In this document: one piece after another, positions 31,704 through 40,387 of the stretch
How the letters are laid out: every line of letters starts with the position of its first letter
Position numbering within the stretch: the first letter of the stretch is position 1
NCBI GenBank assembly: GCA_964474655.1
Contig: CAYYTU010000017.1
Location: 1 to 50,579, forward strand
Direction of reading: 5' to 3'
Source: CAYYTU01 sp964474655
GTDB taxonomy: Bacteria > Chloroflexota > Anaerolineae > B4-G1
Length of the DNA: 50,579 nucleotides
Program-made: the position numbers and the translations under genes
Notes under the pieces: generated by a model
What the model saw: only the letters and a program-made list of their open reading frames with translations
What the model was told of the DNA's origin: nothing
The model's database searches: none

Positions 31704-32483
31704 TTGGATCGGCCCAAGCGTTACGACCACGTCTATCTCTCGCCACACCTGGACGACGTCGTCCTCTCCTGCGGCGGGCGCATCTGGCAGCAGACGCAGA
31801 CCGGCGCACAGGTGCTGGTGATCACCGTCTTCGCCGGCTCTCCCGCGCCCGACGCCCCTCTCTCCCCCTTCGCGCAGGCCCTGCACGCACGCTGGGGCGA
31901 TCCCGCCGACGCGGTCGCAGAGCGCCGCCGCGAGGATCGGGCAGCGCTTTCGGCGCTAGGGGCCGACGCCAGCCACTGGCCTCACGCCGATTGCATCTAC
32001 CGACGCGCCCCGGACGGCACGTTCCCTTACGCCAGCGAGGACGCGCTCTGGGGTCCGATCCATCCCGTCGAGGAGCACTTGATCGAGGAGTTGGCGGCCC
32101 GGTTGCGCGATCTTTCGGCGAGCGGCGGCACGCTCTACGCGCCGCTCGCCGCCGGCCGCCACGTCGACCACCGCATCGTGCGGCGGGCGGCGGAGCAAGC
32201 GGAAAAGGGGCTCATCTACTACGAGGATTTTCCCTACGCGGAGGACCGAGCCGCCGTCGCAGCAGCGCTTGAGCCGTCGGCGGAAGCGTGGCGCCAGGAG
32301 CACGCCTCGCTCTCGCCCCAGGCGATGGCGACCAAGATCGCGGCCATCGCCTGCTACCGCTCGCAGGTCAGCACCTTCTGGGAAGCCGAGGAGACGATGA
32401 TGTCGCACGTACGGGCGTTCGCGGAACGCGTCGGCGAGGACGGCCCGGCGGAACGGTACTGGCGCTTGGGCGAGGAAGGCTAA
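31704..32483 (+). CDS. PIG-L/LmbE family deacetylase
   Basis: 259-residue zinc-dependent N-deacetylase-like protein. The metal site is visible as SPHLDDVVLSCGG near residues 13-25 (HxDD) and a later AAGRHVDHRIVRRAAEQA (H-x-DH). Family members remove acetyl groups from N-acetylglucosamine conjugates; the substrate here is unknown. The only start near the domain is TTG at 31704, six bases behind the DUF554 stop, without a clear ribosome site, so coupling is likely. The 3' end is 16 bases from the convergent thioesterase gene. Confidence 0.87.
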   Translation: MDRPKRYDHVYLSPHLDDVVLSCGGRIWQQTQTGAQVLVITVFAGSPAPDAPLSPFAQALHARWGDPADAVAERRREDRAALSALGADASHWPHADCIYRRAPDGTFPYASEDALWGPIHPVEEHLIEELAARLRDLSASGGTLYAPLAAGRHVDHRIVRRAAEQAEKGLIYYEDFPYAEDRAAVAAALEPSAEAWRQEHASLSPQAMATKIAAIACYRSQVSTFWEAEETMMSHVRAFAERVGEDGPAERYWRLGEEG

Positions 32484-32499
32484 CGCTTACGCAGCGCCG

Positions 32500-32895
32500 T
32501 CACGACGCCGACTTCGCCTGCGCCTGGGCCGTGAAGCGCGCCTCGTCGATGACGAAGCGCTGGTGATCGGCCTCGCCGATTCGCTCCACCTCGTCCCAGG
32601 CCTCGACGCGGAAGACCAGCCGCCGCCCGTCGACCTCCAGCAGTTCGGCGCGGGCGCGGACGTTCATCCCCACCGGCGTCGGCGCAAGATGCCGCACGTC
32701 AATCCGCCCGCCGACGGTGGTCTGGGCCTCCGAGAGATGCCCTTCCAGAGCCTGAATCGCCGCGCCTTCCATCAGCCCCACTAGCGCCGGCGTGCCGAGG
32801 ACCGCCACCGAGCCACTACCCAGCTGCTCCGCCGTGTTGACCTCGCTCACCATCATCTCCAGCTCACCGATCAATCCTGACTCAAGCGTCTTCAT
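32500..32895 (-). CDS. FlK-like hot-dog thioesterase
   Basis: 131-residue hot-dog fold protein resembling fluoroacetyl-CoA thioesterase FlK and similar small acyl-CoA thioesterases. The expected catalytic Thr (GTPALVGLMEGAA), Glu (same helix) and His (DVRHLAPTPVGMNVRARAEL) are all in place. Most homologues are housekeeping thioesterases, so fluoroacetate resistance should not be assumed. It is the last gene of a three-gene unit, starting 3 bases behind the glycosyltransferase stop. Confidence 0.83.
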   Translation of the reverse strand: MKTLESGLIGELEMMVSEVNTAEQLGSGSVAVLGTPALVGLMEGAAIQALEGHLSEAQTTVGGRIDVRHLAPTPVGMNVRARAELLEVDGRRLVFRVEAWDEVERIGEADHQRFVIDEARFTAQAQAKSAS

Positions 32896-32898
32896 CTG

Positions 32899-34212
32899 TC
32901 ACCTCGTCAAAAATGGCACCACAACCTTGAACAAACAATACAGATCCAGCGCCGCCAAAGCGGCGAAAAGCGCCCCCAAACCCAGAAGGCGAAGCCTCCG
33001 GTGGAACGAACGCGTCAACGCATCCAGCCCCAGCGCCGCCACCGTCGCGATAGGCACCAGAGCCGGGAAGAGATAGCGCCCCTGATGTTGAACGAAGGTG
33101 AAGTTGTACCAGAGGAAAGAGCCCACCGTGAAGGCTGCGGAAAAGGCGAGCAGAAAGAGCGCATATCGGTTGTGCGCCGCGAGCTCGCGCTGCCGAACGA
33201 ACCAGACGACGAATCCCACCAGCAACAGTGCCGACAGCGCCCCCAGCCCCCAGTAAATGCGCCGCGAGAGCGGCACGGCCATCCAGCCGAATTGGCCCCA
33301 GAAGCTGTGGAACGTGGTGCGGGCCAGACGGTTCAGCAGCCCCCACCAGCCGTATTGCGCCAGCCACTGAGCGGTGCGGGGCTGTCCGGCGACGACAGCA
33401 TTGTGACGCGCCAGGCCCAGCGGATCGCGCCAGCCGTAGATCAGCCCGTTGCGGATGAACCAGGGCGCTGTGATCAGCGCCATCGGAAGCAGCATCCACG
33501 CCAGCTGACTCGCTGCCCAACGCCAAGATGCTCGCTCCTGACGCCAGCGAAGCCCCACCGCCAGCACGGCCACCGGCACCGCGACGTAGGCCGTGGTCTT
33601 GGTCAGCAAGGCGGCCGCCAACAGAAGCCCAATGCTCCAGGGACGGTCATTTCCGCCCCCGACGTAGACCACCAACGCCCACAGCGTCCCACCCACGATC
33701 AGCTCGGCCAGCGCGTCGTTGTTGACGCCGGCCGTCATCGCTACGTGCTGCGGGATGAAGGCGATGAAAGCCGCCACCATCAGCGCCCGCCCGGGCCGCG
33801 CCGGGAAGATCGCCCGCACCGTGCCAAAGGCGACCACCAGCACCCCGGCTCCCATCACCACCGAGAGCAGCCGCAGGGGCACCAGCGCCCCGTCGAAGAG
33901 ATGATAGATCGGCGTCGCCAGCAGATAGTAGAGCGGCGGCTGGTGATCCTCGTAGGTCAGCGGCTCGACGGAGAGCTCGGGCGGGAAGCGCTCCGAGGTG
34001 AGCCGTCCCAGGTACGCCTGATCGTAGTCGCCGACCTCGATGACGGGAAAGCCTCGCCCCTCGGCCAAGGCACGGATGTAGTTATAGTGAGCCGGTTCGT
34101 CCGGAACCTGCCAGCGCGGCGTGTGCATGGCGTAGAGCGTACCGAGTGCCACATAAGTCACGACGATGGCGAGCAGAGCAAAGAGGATCAGGAAAGACGT
34201 TCGCTCACTCAT
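32899..34212 (-). CDS. Polytopic GT-C type membrane glycosyltransferase (DUF2142/PMT-like)
   Basis: 437-residue membrane protein with about ten helices. After the first helix comes the acidic loop WQVPDEPAHYNYIRALAEG and then YEDHQPPLYYLLATPIYHLF, the DE and H/PP motifs of lipid-phospho-sugar-dependent mannosyltransferase-like enzymes. It probably glycosylates a protein or envelope polymer on the outer face. Its ATG overlaps the L,D-transpeptidase stop by 8 bases, so the two are translationally coupled and may act on the same envelope structure. Confidence 0.82.
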   Translation of the reverse strand: MSERTSFLILFALLAIVVTYVALGTLYAMHTPRWQVPDEPAHYNYIRALAEGRGFPVIEVGDYDQAYLGRLTSERFPPELSVEPLTYEDHQPPLYYLLATPIYHLFDGALVPLRLLSVVMGAGVLVVAFGTVRAIFPARPGRALMVAAFIAFIPQHVAMTAGVNNDALAELIVGGTLWALVVYVGGGNDRPWSIGLLLAAALLTKTTAYVAVPVAVLAVGLRWRQERASWRWAASQLAWMLLPMALITAPWFIRNGLIYGWRDPLGLARHNAVVAGQPRTAQWLAQYGWWGLLNRLARTTFHSFWGQFGWMAVPLSRRIYWGLGALSALLLVGFVVWFVRQRELAAHNRYALFLLAFSAAFTVGSFLWYNFTFVQHQGRYLFPALVPIATVAALGLDALTRSFHRRLRLLGLGALFAALAALDLYCLFKVVVPFLTR

Positions 34213-35725
34213 CGGTCACCGCTGGTTCAAGCGAAGCCGGCGTGCCCGGTGCCACCCCCTTGATCTCCACCAGGGTGCCCACCGGCGCCCAGTGGTAGAT
34301 CCGTTCCGCGTCGCCGACGTCGAGGATGATGCAGCCATAGGAGGCAGGCCAGCCCAGCACGCTCGACCAGAGCCGATTACCGCTGACGTTGATCGGCAGC
34401 TCGTGTATGCCGTTGGCGAAGTCAGGACCCTCGTAATAGATGCCCATAAAGTAAGGCATATCCAGGCCCCAGCGCGGCGCGTAGGCGTTTCGCTCCTTGA
34501 ACAGCACCTGAAACTGCCCGGCGATCGTCGGCGTGCTCGTCATCCCGCTGGAGCAGGTGAAGTCGAAGACGAGCCCCTCGTCCTCGTAGCCCCGCAGCCG
34601 CTGCTCCGAAAGATCAATCTCGATGCGCTTGTTCGGCGCCAATGGCTCCGGGAAGAGCACATCGATGGAGGGGATGGTCAGCTCCATACCCACCGTCAGC
34701 GAACCGGGCTCCACGTCCGGGTTCGCCTCCTCCAATCGCCATTGGGGGAAGCCGTGTGCGTAAGCGACGTCAAAAAGGTTATCGCCGGGCTGCACAGTGT
34801 AGGACTTCTGAGGATGACGGATACTGGCCCGCGCCTCCGGCTCACCGGTCAGCAGCGCGTCCACCGTACAGGTCAGCGTCTCGGTGATCGCCAGCGTGCG
34901 CTCATCTCCCAGCCGGGGCTGGAGTTCGAGCAACCAATCGCGCACCGCGGCCTCGTCCACCGCTAACGTCAGCTGCGTCTCATCAGGGACCGACTCCAGC
35001 CACGTCGCCACGCGCTCCGGCGGGGCTGTGAACTCGGCTTGATACTCAGTCGGTGGATCGACGGCGGCAAGCCGGAACGGCTGCGCCAGGAGCGATTGGG
35101 CGCGGGAGCGGGCCGGCTCCGGATCGGTGATGCACGGTGGTACCTCCTCCACCACCAGATCGACCCCGGCGGCGTCCTCCGCCAGCGCCACCAGCACCTG
35201 CGCGGCGCTGGCCTCCACGTCGAGTCTTGTTCCCACTTGAGCGGATGTGATATCGAAGCCGGAACTACTAATCTCCAGTTGGGCATCGCTTGCCGGCTCG
35301 CTAACTTGCTCGACGAGCGGCATAAGCGCCCTCTCGATCTCCGCCGAGCTCGGTTCGACGACGCGCGGCGCTATCGAACGCCCCCGGAACCGGATGCGCC
35401 AGGATATATACCAAGGACCTTGTCGCCCTACCCGATAAGCGGCCTCGGCGGTTCTGCGATAATCGTAAGCGCGACCCAGCTCGGCCCAGGCAAGCTGCCA
35501 GCTCTGATCGCCAGCGCGTAACACCAAGACCTGTTCTGCCGGGTCGGGCAGTCCTTCCTGGAGCCTATCCTGTGCCTCCCCCACCGTCATACCCCCCACA
35601 CCCACATCCCAGACGGAGACGCCTGGGTAGATACGATGATGGTAGAGGAGAGGATATCCAAACACGATGGCCCCGGTTGCCAAGAGCACCAGGAAACCAG
35701 CTACCAGATGAACCCACTTCGACAC
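34205..35725 (-). CDS. L,D-transpeptidase with LysM domain
   Basis: 506-residue membrane-anchored cell-wall enzyme, expected to make 3-3 cross-links or attach proteins to peptidoglycan. One N-terminal helix (HLVAGFLVLLATGAIVFGYPLL) is followed by two VanW/PG-binding-like modules (YPGVSVWDVGVGGMTVGEAQDRL and onward), one LysM (KSYTVQPGDNLFDVAYAHGF to TIPS) and a C-terminal YkuD domain from about residue 375 (RIEIDLSEQRLRGYEDEG; GIHELPIN; ASYGCIILD with the catalytic Cys). The usual Arg after GCI is Ile here. GTG at 35725 is preferred: GGAG lies 8 bases upstream and the membrane helix follows at once; longer starts would add residues upstream of the promoter. Confidence 0.9.
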   Translation of the reverse strand: MSKWVHLVAGFLVLLATGAIVFGYPLLYHHRIYPGVSVWDVGVGGMTVGEAQDRLQEGLPDPAEQVLVLRAGDQSWQLAWAELGRAYDYRRTAEAAYRVGRQGPWYISWRIRFRGRSIAPRVVEPSSAEIERALMPLVEQVSEPASDAQLEISSSGFDITSAQVGTRLDVEASAAQVLVALAEDAAGVDLVVEEVPPCITDPEPARSRAQSLLAQPFRLAAVDPPTEYQAEFTAPPERVATWLESVPDETQLTLAVDEAAVRDWLLELQPRLGDERTLAITETLTCTVDALLTGEPEARASIRHPQKSYTVQPGDNLFDVAYAHGFPQWRLEEANPDVEPGSLTVGMELTIPSIDVLFPEPLAPNKRIEIDLSEQRLRGYEDEGLVFDFTCSSGMTSTPTIAGQFQVLFKERNAYAPRWGLDMPYFMGIYYEGPDFANGIHELPINVSGNRLWSSVLGWPASYGCIILDVGDAERIYHWAPVGTLVEIKGVAPGTPASLEPAVTDE

Positions 35726-35777
35726 GTTTTGCACTCCAATGACATTGATAACACTCCAATCCCAGGACGACAGTCCA

Positions 35778-35806
35778 AGTATAGCCCAGCCCGGCGAGCG
35801 GTGCAA
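35778..35806 (-). promoter_or_regulatory. Promoter of the L,D-transpeptidase operon
   Basis: Minus strand: TTGCAC (35806-35801), 17 bp, TATACT (35783-35778). Its start point near 35771 supports the GTG at 35725 as translation start. Confidence 0.7.
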
Positions 35807-35852
35807 GTAAGCACATCCCGGCAGAGACTGACCGCCGCGCAATAACCCGGTT

Positions 35853-35881
35853 TTGACAAAACCCCTCACCGATGCTATCAT
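35853..35881 (+). promoter_or_regulatory. Promoter of the Thr/Pro-rich protein and M42 operon
   Basis: Perfect TTGACA (35853-35858), 17 bp, TATCAT (35876-35881). It is divergent from the L,D-transpeptidase promoter. Confidence 0.75.
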
Positions 35882-35910
35882 ACTCCGAGCTCAAGTAAGG
35901 GAGTTAATCA

Positions 35911-36459
35911 ATGCTCAACACGACTGAATGGCGTCCCGTTCACTGGGTCCTGACCGGCATCATCCTGCTGACACTTCCCTGTTACTGCATCGGCATCTCG
36001 ATGCTGGTGCTAAGGCCCGAGACGCAGCGTGCGACGGCGACCCCGACCCCCCCGCTCACCGAAACCGCCACTGCTTCGCCGATTGCGGAGACGAGAGAGC
36101 CGACAGAAACGCTTGAAGCAACCCCCACACAATGGTTCCCACCAACCTACACGCCCACTGGAACGCCCACAGAGACCTCAACCCCCACGGAGACGCCCAC
36201 GCTCACCGCTACCCACACACCGGAGCCCACCCACACAACACAACCTACCGCAACGCCGACAGAGGTGCCTCCACCAACGGAAACGCCAACAGAGACCCCC
36301 ATTCCCACTGATACGCCGTTGCCGACCGCTACGCCAACCATCACTCCCACCGCCACCACCGAACCAGATGCGACGGCGACGTTTCCCAAACCCACCATCG
36401 CCCCCACCTTCACTATCACGATCAGTCAAGGGGCGACTTCATATAACTCGGGATCATAG
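35911..36459 (+). CDS. Membrane-anchored Thr/Pro-rich protein
   Basis: 182 residues: a short N-terminus, one membrane helix (HWVLTGIILLTLPCYCIGISMLVL) and then about 140 residues of degenerate TPT/TPE repeats (such as PTETPTPT-type units), ending in a short non-repetitive tail FTITISQGATSYNSGS. No enzymatic domain. Proline/threonine-rich stretches like this act as stalks across the cell wall and are often O-glycosylated, which would suit the glycosyltransferase on the divergent operon. GGGAG lies before the ATG. The repeat makes several antisense frames open, which are not genes. Confidence 0.75.
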   Translation: MLNTTEWRPVHWVLTGIILLTLPCYCIGISMLVLRPETQRATATPTPPLTETATASPIAETREPTETLEATPTQWFPPTYTPTGTPTETSTPTETPTLTATHTPEPTHTTQPTATPTEVPPPTETPTETPIPTDTPLPTATPTITPTATTEPDATATFPKPTIAPTFTITISQGATSYNSGS

Positions 36460-36478
36460 ACGGGAAAAGGAGACAGAA

Positions 36479-37555
36479 TTGGACCTCATTTCTTTGCTTA
36501 GCGAGCTCTCGGAATCGGAGGGGATCGCCGGCTTCGAAGGCCCTGTGCGCGAGCTCATCCGAAAAACCTGGCATCCCTTCGTCGACGAGATGGAGGAGGG
36601 CAAGCTCGGCAGCCTGATCGCTCTCAAGCGCGGCGTCGGCCCCGAGCCACGGCCCAAGCTGATGCTGGCGGCCCATATGGACGAGATCGGGCTGATGGTG
36701 ACTGACATCGAGGACGGCTTTCTGCGCATCACCCGCGCCGGGGGCACCGATCGCCGGGTGCTGCTGGGGCTGGAAGTCGTCGTCCACGCCGAGCGCGATT
36801 TACCCGGCATCGTGGCGACGCGCCCGCCTCACGTGCTCCCCAAGGAGGAACGGAAGAAGACCGTCCCCTGGGACAAGATCTTCGTCGATGTAGGACTGCC
36901 ACCAGAGGGAGTCGAGCAGCTGGTTTCGGTTGGCGACCGTATCTCCATCCGGCGCGAACTTTCGGAACTGAAGAACCAACGTGTGTCCGGGAAGGCACTG
37001 GACGACCGTGCGTGCGTGGCCGCCATAACGCTGGCGCTGGAACAGCTCAGCCGCATCCAACACACCTGGGACGTCTTCGCCGTGGCGACCACGCAGGAGG
37101 AGCGCGGGCTAAAAGGCGCCATCACCTCCGCCTACAACGTAGCGCCGGCCCTCGCCATCGCCCTGGACGTGACCTTTGCTCAACACCCCGGCGTGCCTAA
37201 GACCGGCTCGCTACCCTTGGGCGAGGGGCCCTCCATCGCCATCGGACCGAACTTCCACCCCAAGCTCCTGGAACGTCTGAAGGAGGTGGGCGATACGAAC
37301 GAGATTCCCTATCACGTTGACCCAATCGCAGGGCGCAGCGGCACCGACGCCTGGGCCATCCAGGTCACCCGCGAGGGCGTGCCGACGGCACTTGTATCCG
37401 TGCCGGTGCGTTATATGCACCAGCCAGTCGAAACGCTGGACACTCGTGACGTGGAAAGAGCCGGGAGGCTGCTGGCAAGCGTCATAGCGGGCCTGGAAGT
37501 GGACTTCCTGGAGCAGATAGAGCCCCACGCGACAGAGAGCGAAAAGAGCGAGTAG
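36479..37555 (+). CDS. M42 family aminopeptidase, paralogue 1
   Basis: 358-residue dinuclear-metal aminopeptidase of the TET/glutamyl aminopeptidase-cellulase family, cytoplasmic, usually a self-compartmentalised dodecamer. Metal and catalytic residues are in place: AAHMDEIGLM (His, Asp), ALDDRACVAA (bridging Asp), QEERGLKGA (catalytic Glu, ligand Glu), LDVTFAQHPG (Asp) and YMHQPVE (His). The start is TTG at 36479 with AAAGGAG 7 bases upstream; the family N-terminus (DLISLLSELSESEGIAGFEGPVREL) begins there. It is followed at 6 bases by a second M42 gene. Peptide specificity is not readable. Confidence 0.9.
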   Translation: MDLISLLSELSESEGIAGFEGPVRELIRKTWHPFVDEMEEGKLGSLIALKRGVGPEPRPKLMLAAHMDEIGLMVTDIEDGFLRITRAGGTDRRVLLGLEVVVHAERDLPGIVATRPPHVLPKEERKKTVPWDKIFVDVGLPPEGVEQLVSVGDRISIRRELSELKNQRVSGKALDDRACVAAITLALEQLSRIQHTWDVFAVATTQEERGLKGAITSAYNVAPALAIALDVTFAQHPGVPKTGSLPLGEGPSIAIGPNFHPKLLERLKEVGDTNEIPYHVDPIAGRSGTDAWAIQVTREGVPTALVSVPVRYMHQPVETLDTRDVERAGRLLASVIAGLEVDFLEQIEPHATESEKSE

Positions 37556-37561
37556 ATTAAG

Positions 37562-38602
37562 ATGACCAAGATGATATTGAAAGACCTTTCGGAAGCCTTT
37601 GGCGTCTCTGGAAATGAGGATCAGGTGCGCGGGGTGGTGCTTGACGCCATCCGGGAGCACGTCGACAAAATTGAGATCGACACGATGGGCAACGTGTTGA
37701 CCGTCAAGCGAGGCACGGGTCAGGAGGAGCTGCGCGTGATGCTGGCGGCCCATATGGACGAAATCGGCCTGATGGTCGTGGGATACGACAACGGTGGATT
37801 CTTGAAGATAGATTCCGTGGGCGGCATTGATCCCCGCTTGCTGCCGGGTACCCGGCTTCAGGTCGGCCCCGAGCGCATACCGGGCGTGATCGGCATCAAG
37901 CCTATCCATTTAGTCGAATCGGGCGAGATGAATAAAGTCACCAAAATCAAGGATCTGGTCGTGGACATCGGCGCCAAGAGCGAGGACGAGGCCAAGGGGT
38001 TGGCCCCTCTGGGTACTTACGCCACGTTCGATACCGCGTTCCGCGACCTGGGACCAACCGTGATCGGCAAAGCCTTCGACGACCGAGCCGGCTGCGCGGT
38101 GTTGGTGACGCTCTTGCAGGGCGAGCGTTTCCCTTTCGATCTCCACGCCGTCTTCACCGTCCAGGAGGAGGTCGGATTGCGGGGCGCACGCGTGGCGGCC
38201 TACGCCATTGAGCCCGACTGTGCTTTCGCGCTGGAGGGCACCATCGCCGATGATATTCCTAAGGAGAAAGACGTCAGCCCCACCACGGAGATGGGAAAAG
38301 GACCGGCCATCACGGTGATGGACCGCAGCTTCATCGCCGACCGTCGGCTGATGGAATTGCTGACCAGCACGGGAGACGCCCTCGACATCCCCTATCAGTT
38401 CAAGCAACCAGGAATCGGCGGTACCGATGCCGGCGTCATCCACCTGAGCCGCGAGGGCGTGCCCTCAGCGACGGTGGCGGTACCCAGCCGGTACATCCAC
38501 AGCCCAGTGGCGATGTTGAGCCACGAGGACTTCAACAACACCGTGCGTCTGATGCGCGAATCGCTTTCGCGCCTGACGGCGGAGAGATTGAGCCGTAACT
38601 GA
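37562..38602 (+). CDS. M42 family aminopeptidase, paralogue 2
   Basis: 346-residue second member of the tandem set. Metal-site motifs: AAHMDEIGLM, AFDDRAGCAV, QEEVGLRGA, ALEGTIADD and YIHSPVAML. Here the ligand that is Asp in paralogues 1 and 3 (DVT) is Glu (EGT), a known variation that may alter metal choice. The start at 37562 lies 6 bases behind the previous stop. The proteins are clearly diverged, so the duplication is old; they may form mixed complexes or have different residue preferences. Confidence 0.9.
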   Translation: MTKMILKDLSEAFGVSGNEDQVRGVVLDAIREHVDKIEIDTMGNVLTVKRGTGQEELRVMLAAHMDEIGLMVVGYDNGGFLKIDSVGGIDPRLLPGTRLQVGPERIPGVIGIKPIHLVESGEMNKVTKIKDLVVDIGAKSEDEAKGLAPLGTYATFDTAFRDLGPTVIGKAFDDRAGCAVLVTLLQGERFPFDLHAVFTVQEEVGLRGARVAAYAIEPDCAFALEGTIADDIPKEKDVSPTTEMGKGPAITVMDRSFIADRRLMELLTSTGDALDIPYQFKQPGIGGTDAGVIHLSREGVPSATVAVPSRYIHSPVAMLSHEDFNNTVRLMRESLSRLTAERLSRN

Positions 38603-38627
38603 GGCGCAAAAGCAGGGAGAACAACTG

Positions 38628-39611
38628 ATGAATGATTTGATCCGCAAGCTGGTGGAGACCTACGGGCCTTCGGGCGCCGAGGAGCAGATTCGAGACGTCA
38701 TCCGCACCGAAGTCGAGCCCCTCGTCGACGATATCCGCGTAGACGCAATGGGGAGCTTGATCGCCCACAAAGAGGGCAGCGGCGAAGGTAAGCGCATCGC
38801 CCTCTCGGCCCACATGGACGAGATCGGCGTGATGGTCACGTACATCGACGAAGAAGGCTTCGCCCGCTTCACGAACATCGGCGGCGTCCGGGCGCTGAAT
38901 TGCGTAGGAGGCCGAGTGGCATTCGCCGATGGGACGACGGGCGTCATCAACGTCGAGCAGAAGCGCGACAACCAGAACAAGATCCCCCAGCTCGAACAGC
39001 TCTACATCGACGTCGGAGCCTCCAGCGCCGACGATTGCCCCGTCCAGGTGGGCGATCCAGCCGTCTTCGTGCGCCCTTTCGCCACCCGTGGCACACGCCT
39101 GATCGCCAAGGCGATGGACGACCGCATCGGCTGCGCCGTGATGATCGAGGCGATCCGCGGCCTGGAAAGCACCCCGCACGACGTCCACTTCGTCTTCAGC
39201 GTCCAGGAGGAGGTCGGGCTGCGCGGCGCGCGAACGTCGGCCTTCGGGATCGACCCCGAGATAGCCATCGCCGTGGACGTGACCGGCACCGGCGACACGC
39301 CGGAATCGAGGCCAATGGCGGTAAAATTGGGCCAGGGCCCGGCGGTGAAGGTCCAGGACGGGCGCATGATCGCCAGCCCACAGGTGCGCCAGCTGATGGT
39401 CCAACGCGCGAAAGAAGCCGACATCCCGTACCAGCTGGAGGTACTGGAGGGCGGCACGACCGACGCTGCGGCGATGCAGCTCACCCGCGCCGGCGTGCCG
39501 GCCGGCTGCCTCTCCATCCCCTGCCGCTACGTTCACTCGCCATCGGAGATGGTGGACGAACGGGACGTGGAGAACGGCGTCCGGTTACTGCTGGAGATAC
39601 TGAAGCGGTAG
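38628..39611 (+). CDS. M42 family aminopeptidase, paralogue 3
   Basis: 327-residue third member, with SAHMDEIGVM, AMDDRIGCAV, QEEVGLRGA, AVDVTGTGDTPE and YVHSPSEMV metal and catalytic motifs. AGGGAG precedes the ATG. It is the shortest of the three; the DNQNKIPQLEQLYIDVGASSADD region replaces a longer loop in paralogue 1. ComEA follows after 27 bases on the same strand. Confidence 0.9.
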   Translation: MNDLIRKLVETYGPSGAEEQIRDVIRTEVEPLVDDIRVDAMGSLIAHKEGSGEGKRIALSAHMDEIGVMVTYIDEEGFARFTNIGGVRALNCVGGRVAFADGTTGVINVEQKRDNQNKIPQLEQLYIDVGASSADDCPVQVGDPAVFVRPFATRGTRLIAKAMDDRIGCAVMIEAIRGLESTPHDVHFVFSVQEEVGLRGARTSAFGIDPEIAIAVDVTGTGDTPESRPMAVKLGQGPAVKVQDGRMIASPQVRQLMVQRAKEADIPYQLEVLEGGTTDAAAMQLTRAGVPAGCLSIPCRYVHSPSEMVDERDVENGVRLLLEILKR

Positions 39612-39638
39612 AATCCACCTTTCCAACCAGGGACGAAA

Positions 39639-40256
39639 ATGGAGAACGCTACAAAGTCTCGCGGCTACATCCTGCTCTTTTCGGCTGTTAGCCTCGTGGT
39701 AGGCTTTTTGATCGGCTATTTCTCCTCACGTCCTCAGCAATCCAGCGCCCCCATCGTCGTCGCCACATCCCGGCCAACCGCCACGGCAAACCCGACTGCC
39801 ACGCCAAGCCCCATGCGCATCTACGTCAGCGGCGCGGTGCGCGAGCCGGCCGTCTACGAGCTCGCCGTGGGCAGCATCGTGCGGGAGGCCATCGACGCCG
39901 CAGGCGGGCCGGCGCCGGATGCCGATCTGACGGGCATCAACCTGGCACAGGAGCTGCAGGATCAGCAGCAAGTCCACGTCCCACGCGAAGGAGAGGAGAA
40001 TCCGCCACCGGCCATCTCAGGAGGATCAGGAGAATCTGCGGGAGGAGAAGGTTCCGGTTCGCTTGTCAACATCAACACCGCCTCGGCCAACGCGCTGGAG
40101 ACGCTGCCCGGCATCGGCGAGGTGACCGCTCAAAACATCATCGACCACCGCGAGGCGAACGGACCATTTGAGACCATTGAGGACATTCAGGACGTCTCGG
40201 GGATCGGCCCCGCCACGTTCGATCAGATCAAGGATCTGATCACCACCGGCCCCTAA
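39639..40256 (+). CDS. comEA: ComEA-like DNA-binding/helix-hairpin-helix protein
   Basis: 205-residue membrane-anchored protein related to the DNA receptor of natural competence. It has an N-terminal helix (GYILLFSAVSLVVGFLIGYF), a short Thr/Pro linker, an SLBB domain (RIYVSGAVREPAVYELAVGSIVREAIDAAGG to QVHVPREGEENP), a Gly/Ser-rich spacer and a C-terminal (HhH)2 domain (VNINTASANALETLPGIGEVTAQNIIDHREANGPF, then VSGIGPATFDQIKDLI). The combination is the standard Gram-positive ComEA layout. No comEC or other competence gene is adjacent, so use in DNA uptake is inferred. Confidence 0.93.
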   Translation: MENATKSRGYILLFSAVSLVVGFLIGYFSSRPQQSSAPIVVATSRPTATANPTATPSPMRIYVSGAVREPAVYELAVGSIVREAIDAAGGPAPDADLTGINLAQELQDQQQVHVPREGEENPPPAISGGSGESAGGEGSGSLVNINTASANALETLPGIGEVTAQNIIDHREANGPFETIEDIQDVSGIGPATFDQIKDLITTGP

Positions 40257-40387
40257 GCACCAAGAACGCGACTATCGCCGTCTGGAGACGCCTCTTACAT
40301 TAACATCGTCTACTACCACGGAGAGCACTATTGCGTTTATTCACTTGTCCTAACAAGTAGGCAGCTGTAGACGAACGGCTTCACTGT
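40257..40387. other. Gap between convergent comEA and DUF35 genes
   Basis: Only a weak 6-bp hairpin (40343-40348 with 40353-40358, acttgt/acaagt) is seen, a possible terminator. Confidence 0.3.

Noticed and set aside
32500..32895. Fluoroacetate resistance gene
   Set aside because: The FlK-like fold and catalytic residues are common to general small thioesterases and the context gives no support for fluoroacetate.
35726..35881. Longer L,D-transpeptidase start
   Set aside because: The added codons would lie upstream of and across the promoter at 35778-35806, and would bury the membrane helix.
36029..36478. Upstream extension of the first M42 frame and antisense Val/Gly-rich frames
   Set aside because: These are shadows of the TPT/TPE repeat in the neighbouring gene; the M42 family begins at the TTG at 36479 with a ribosome site.
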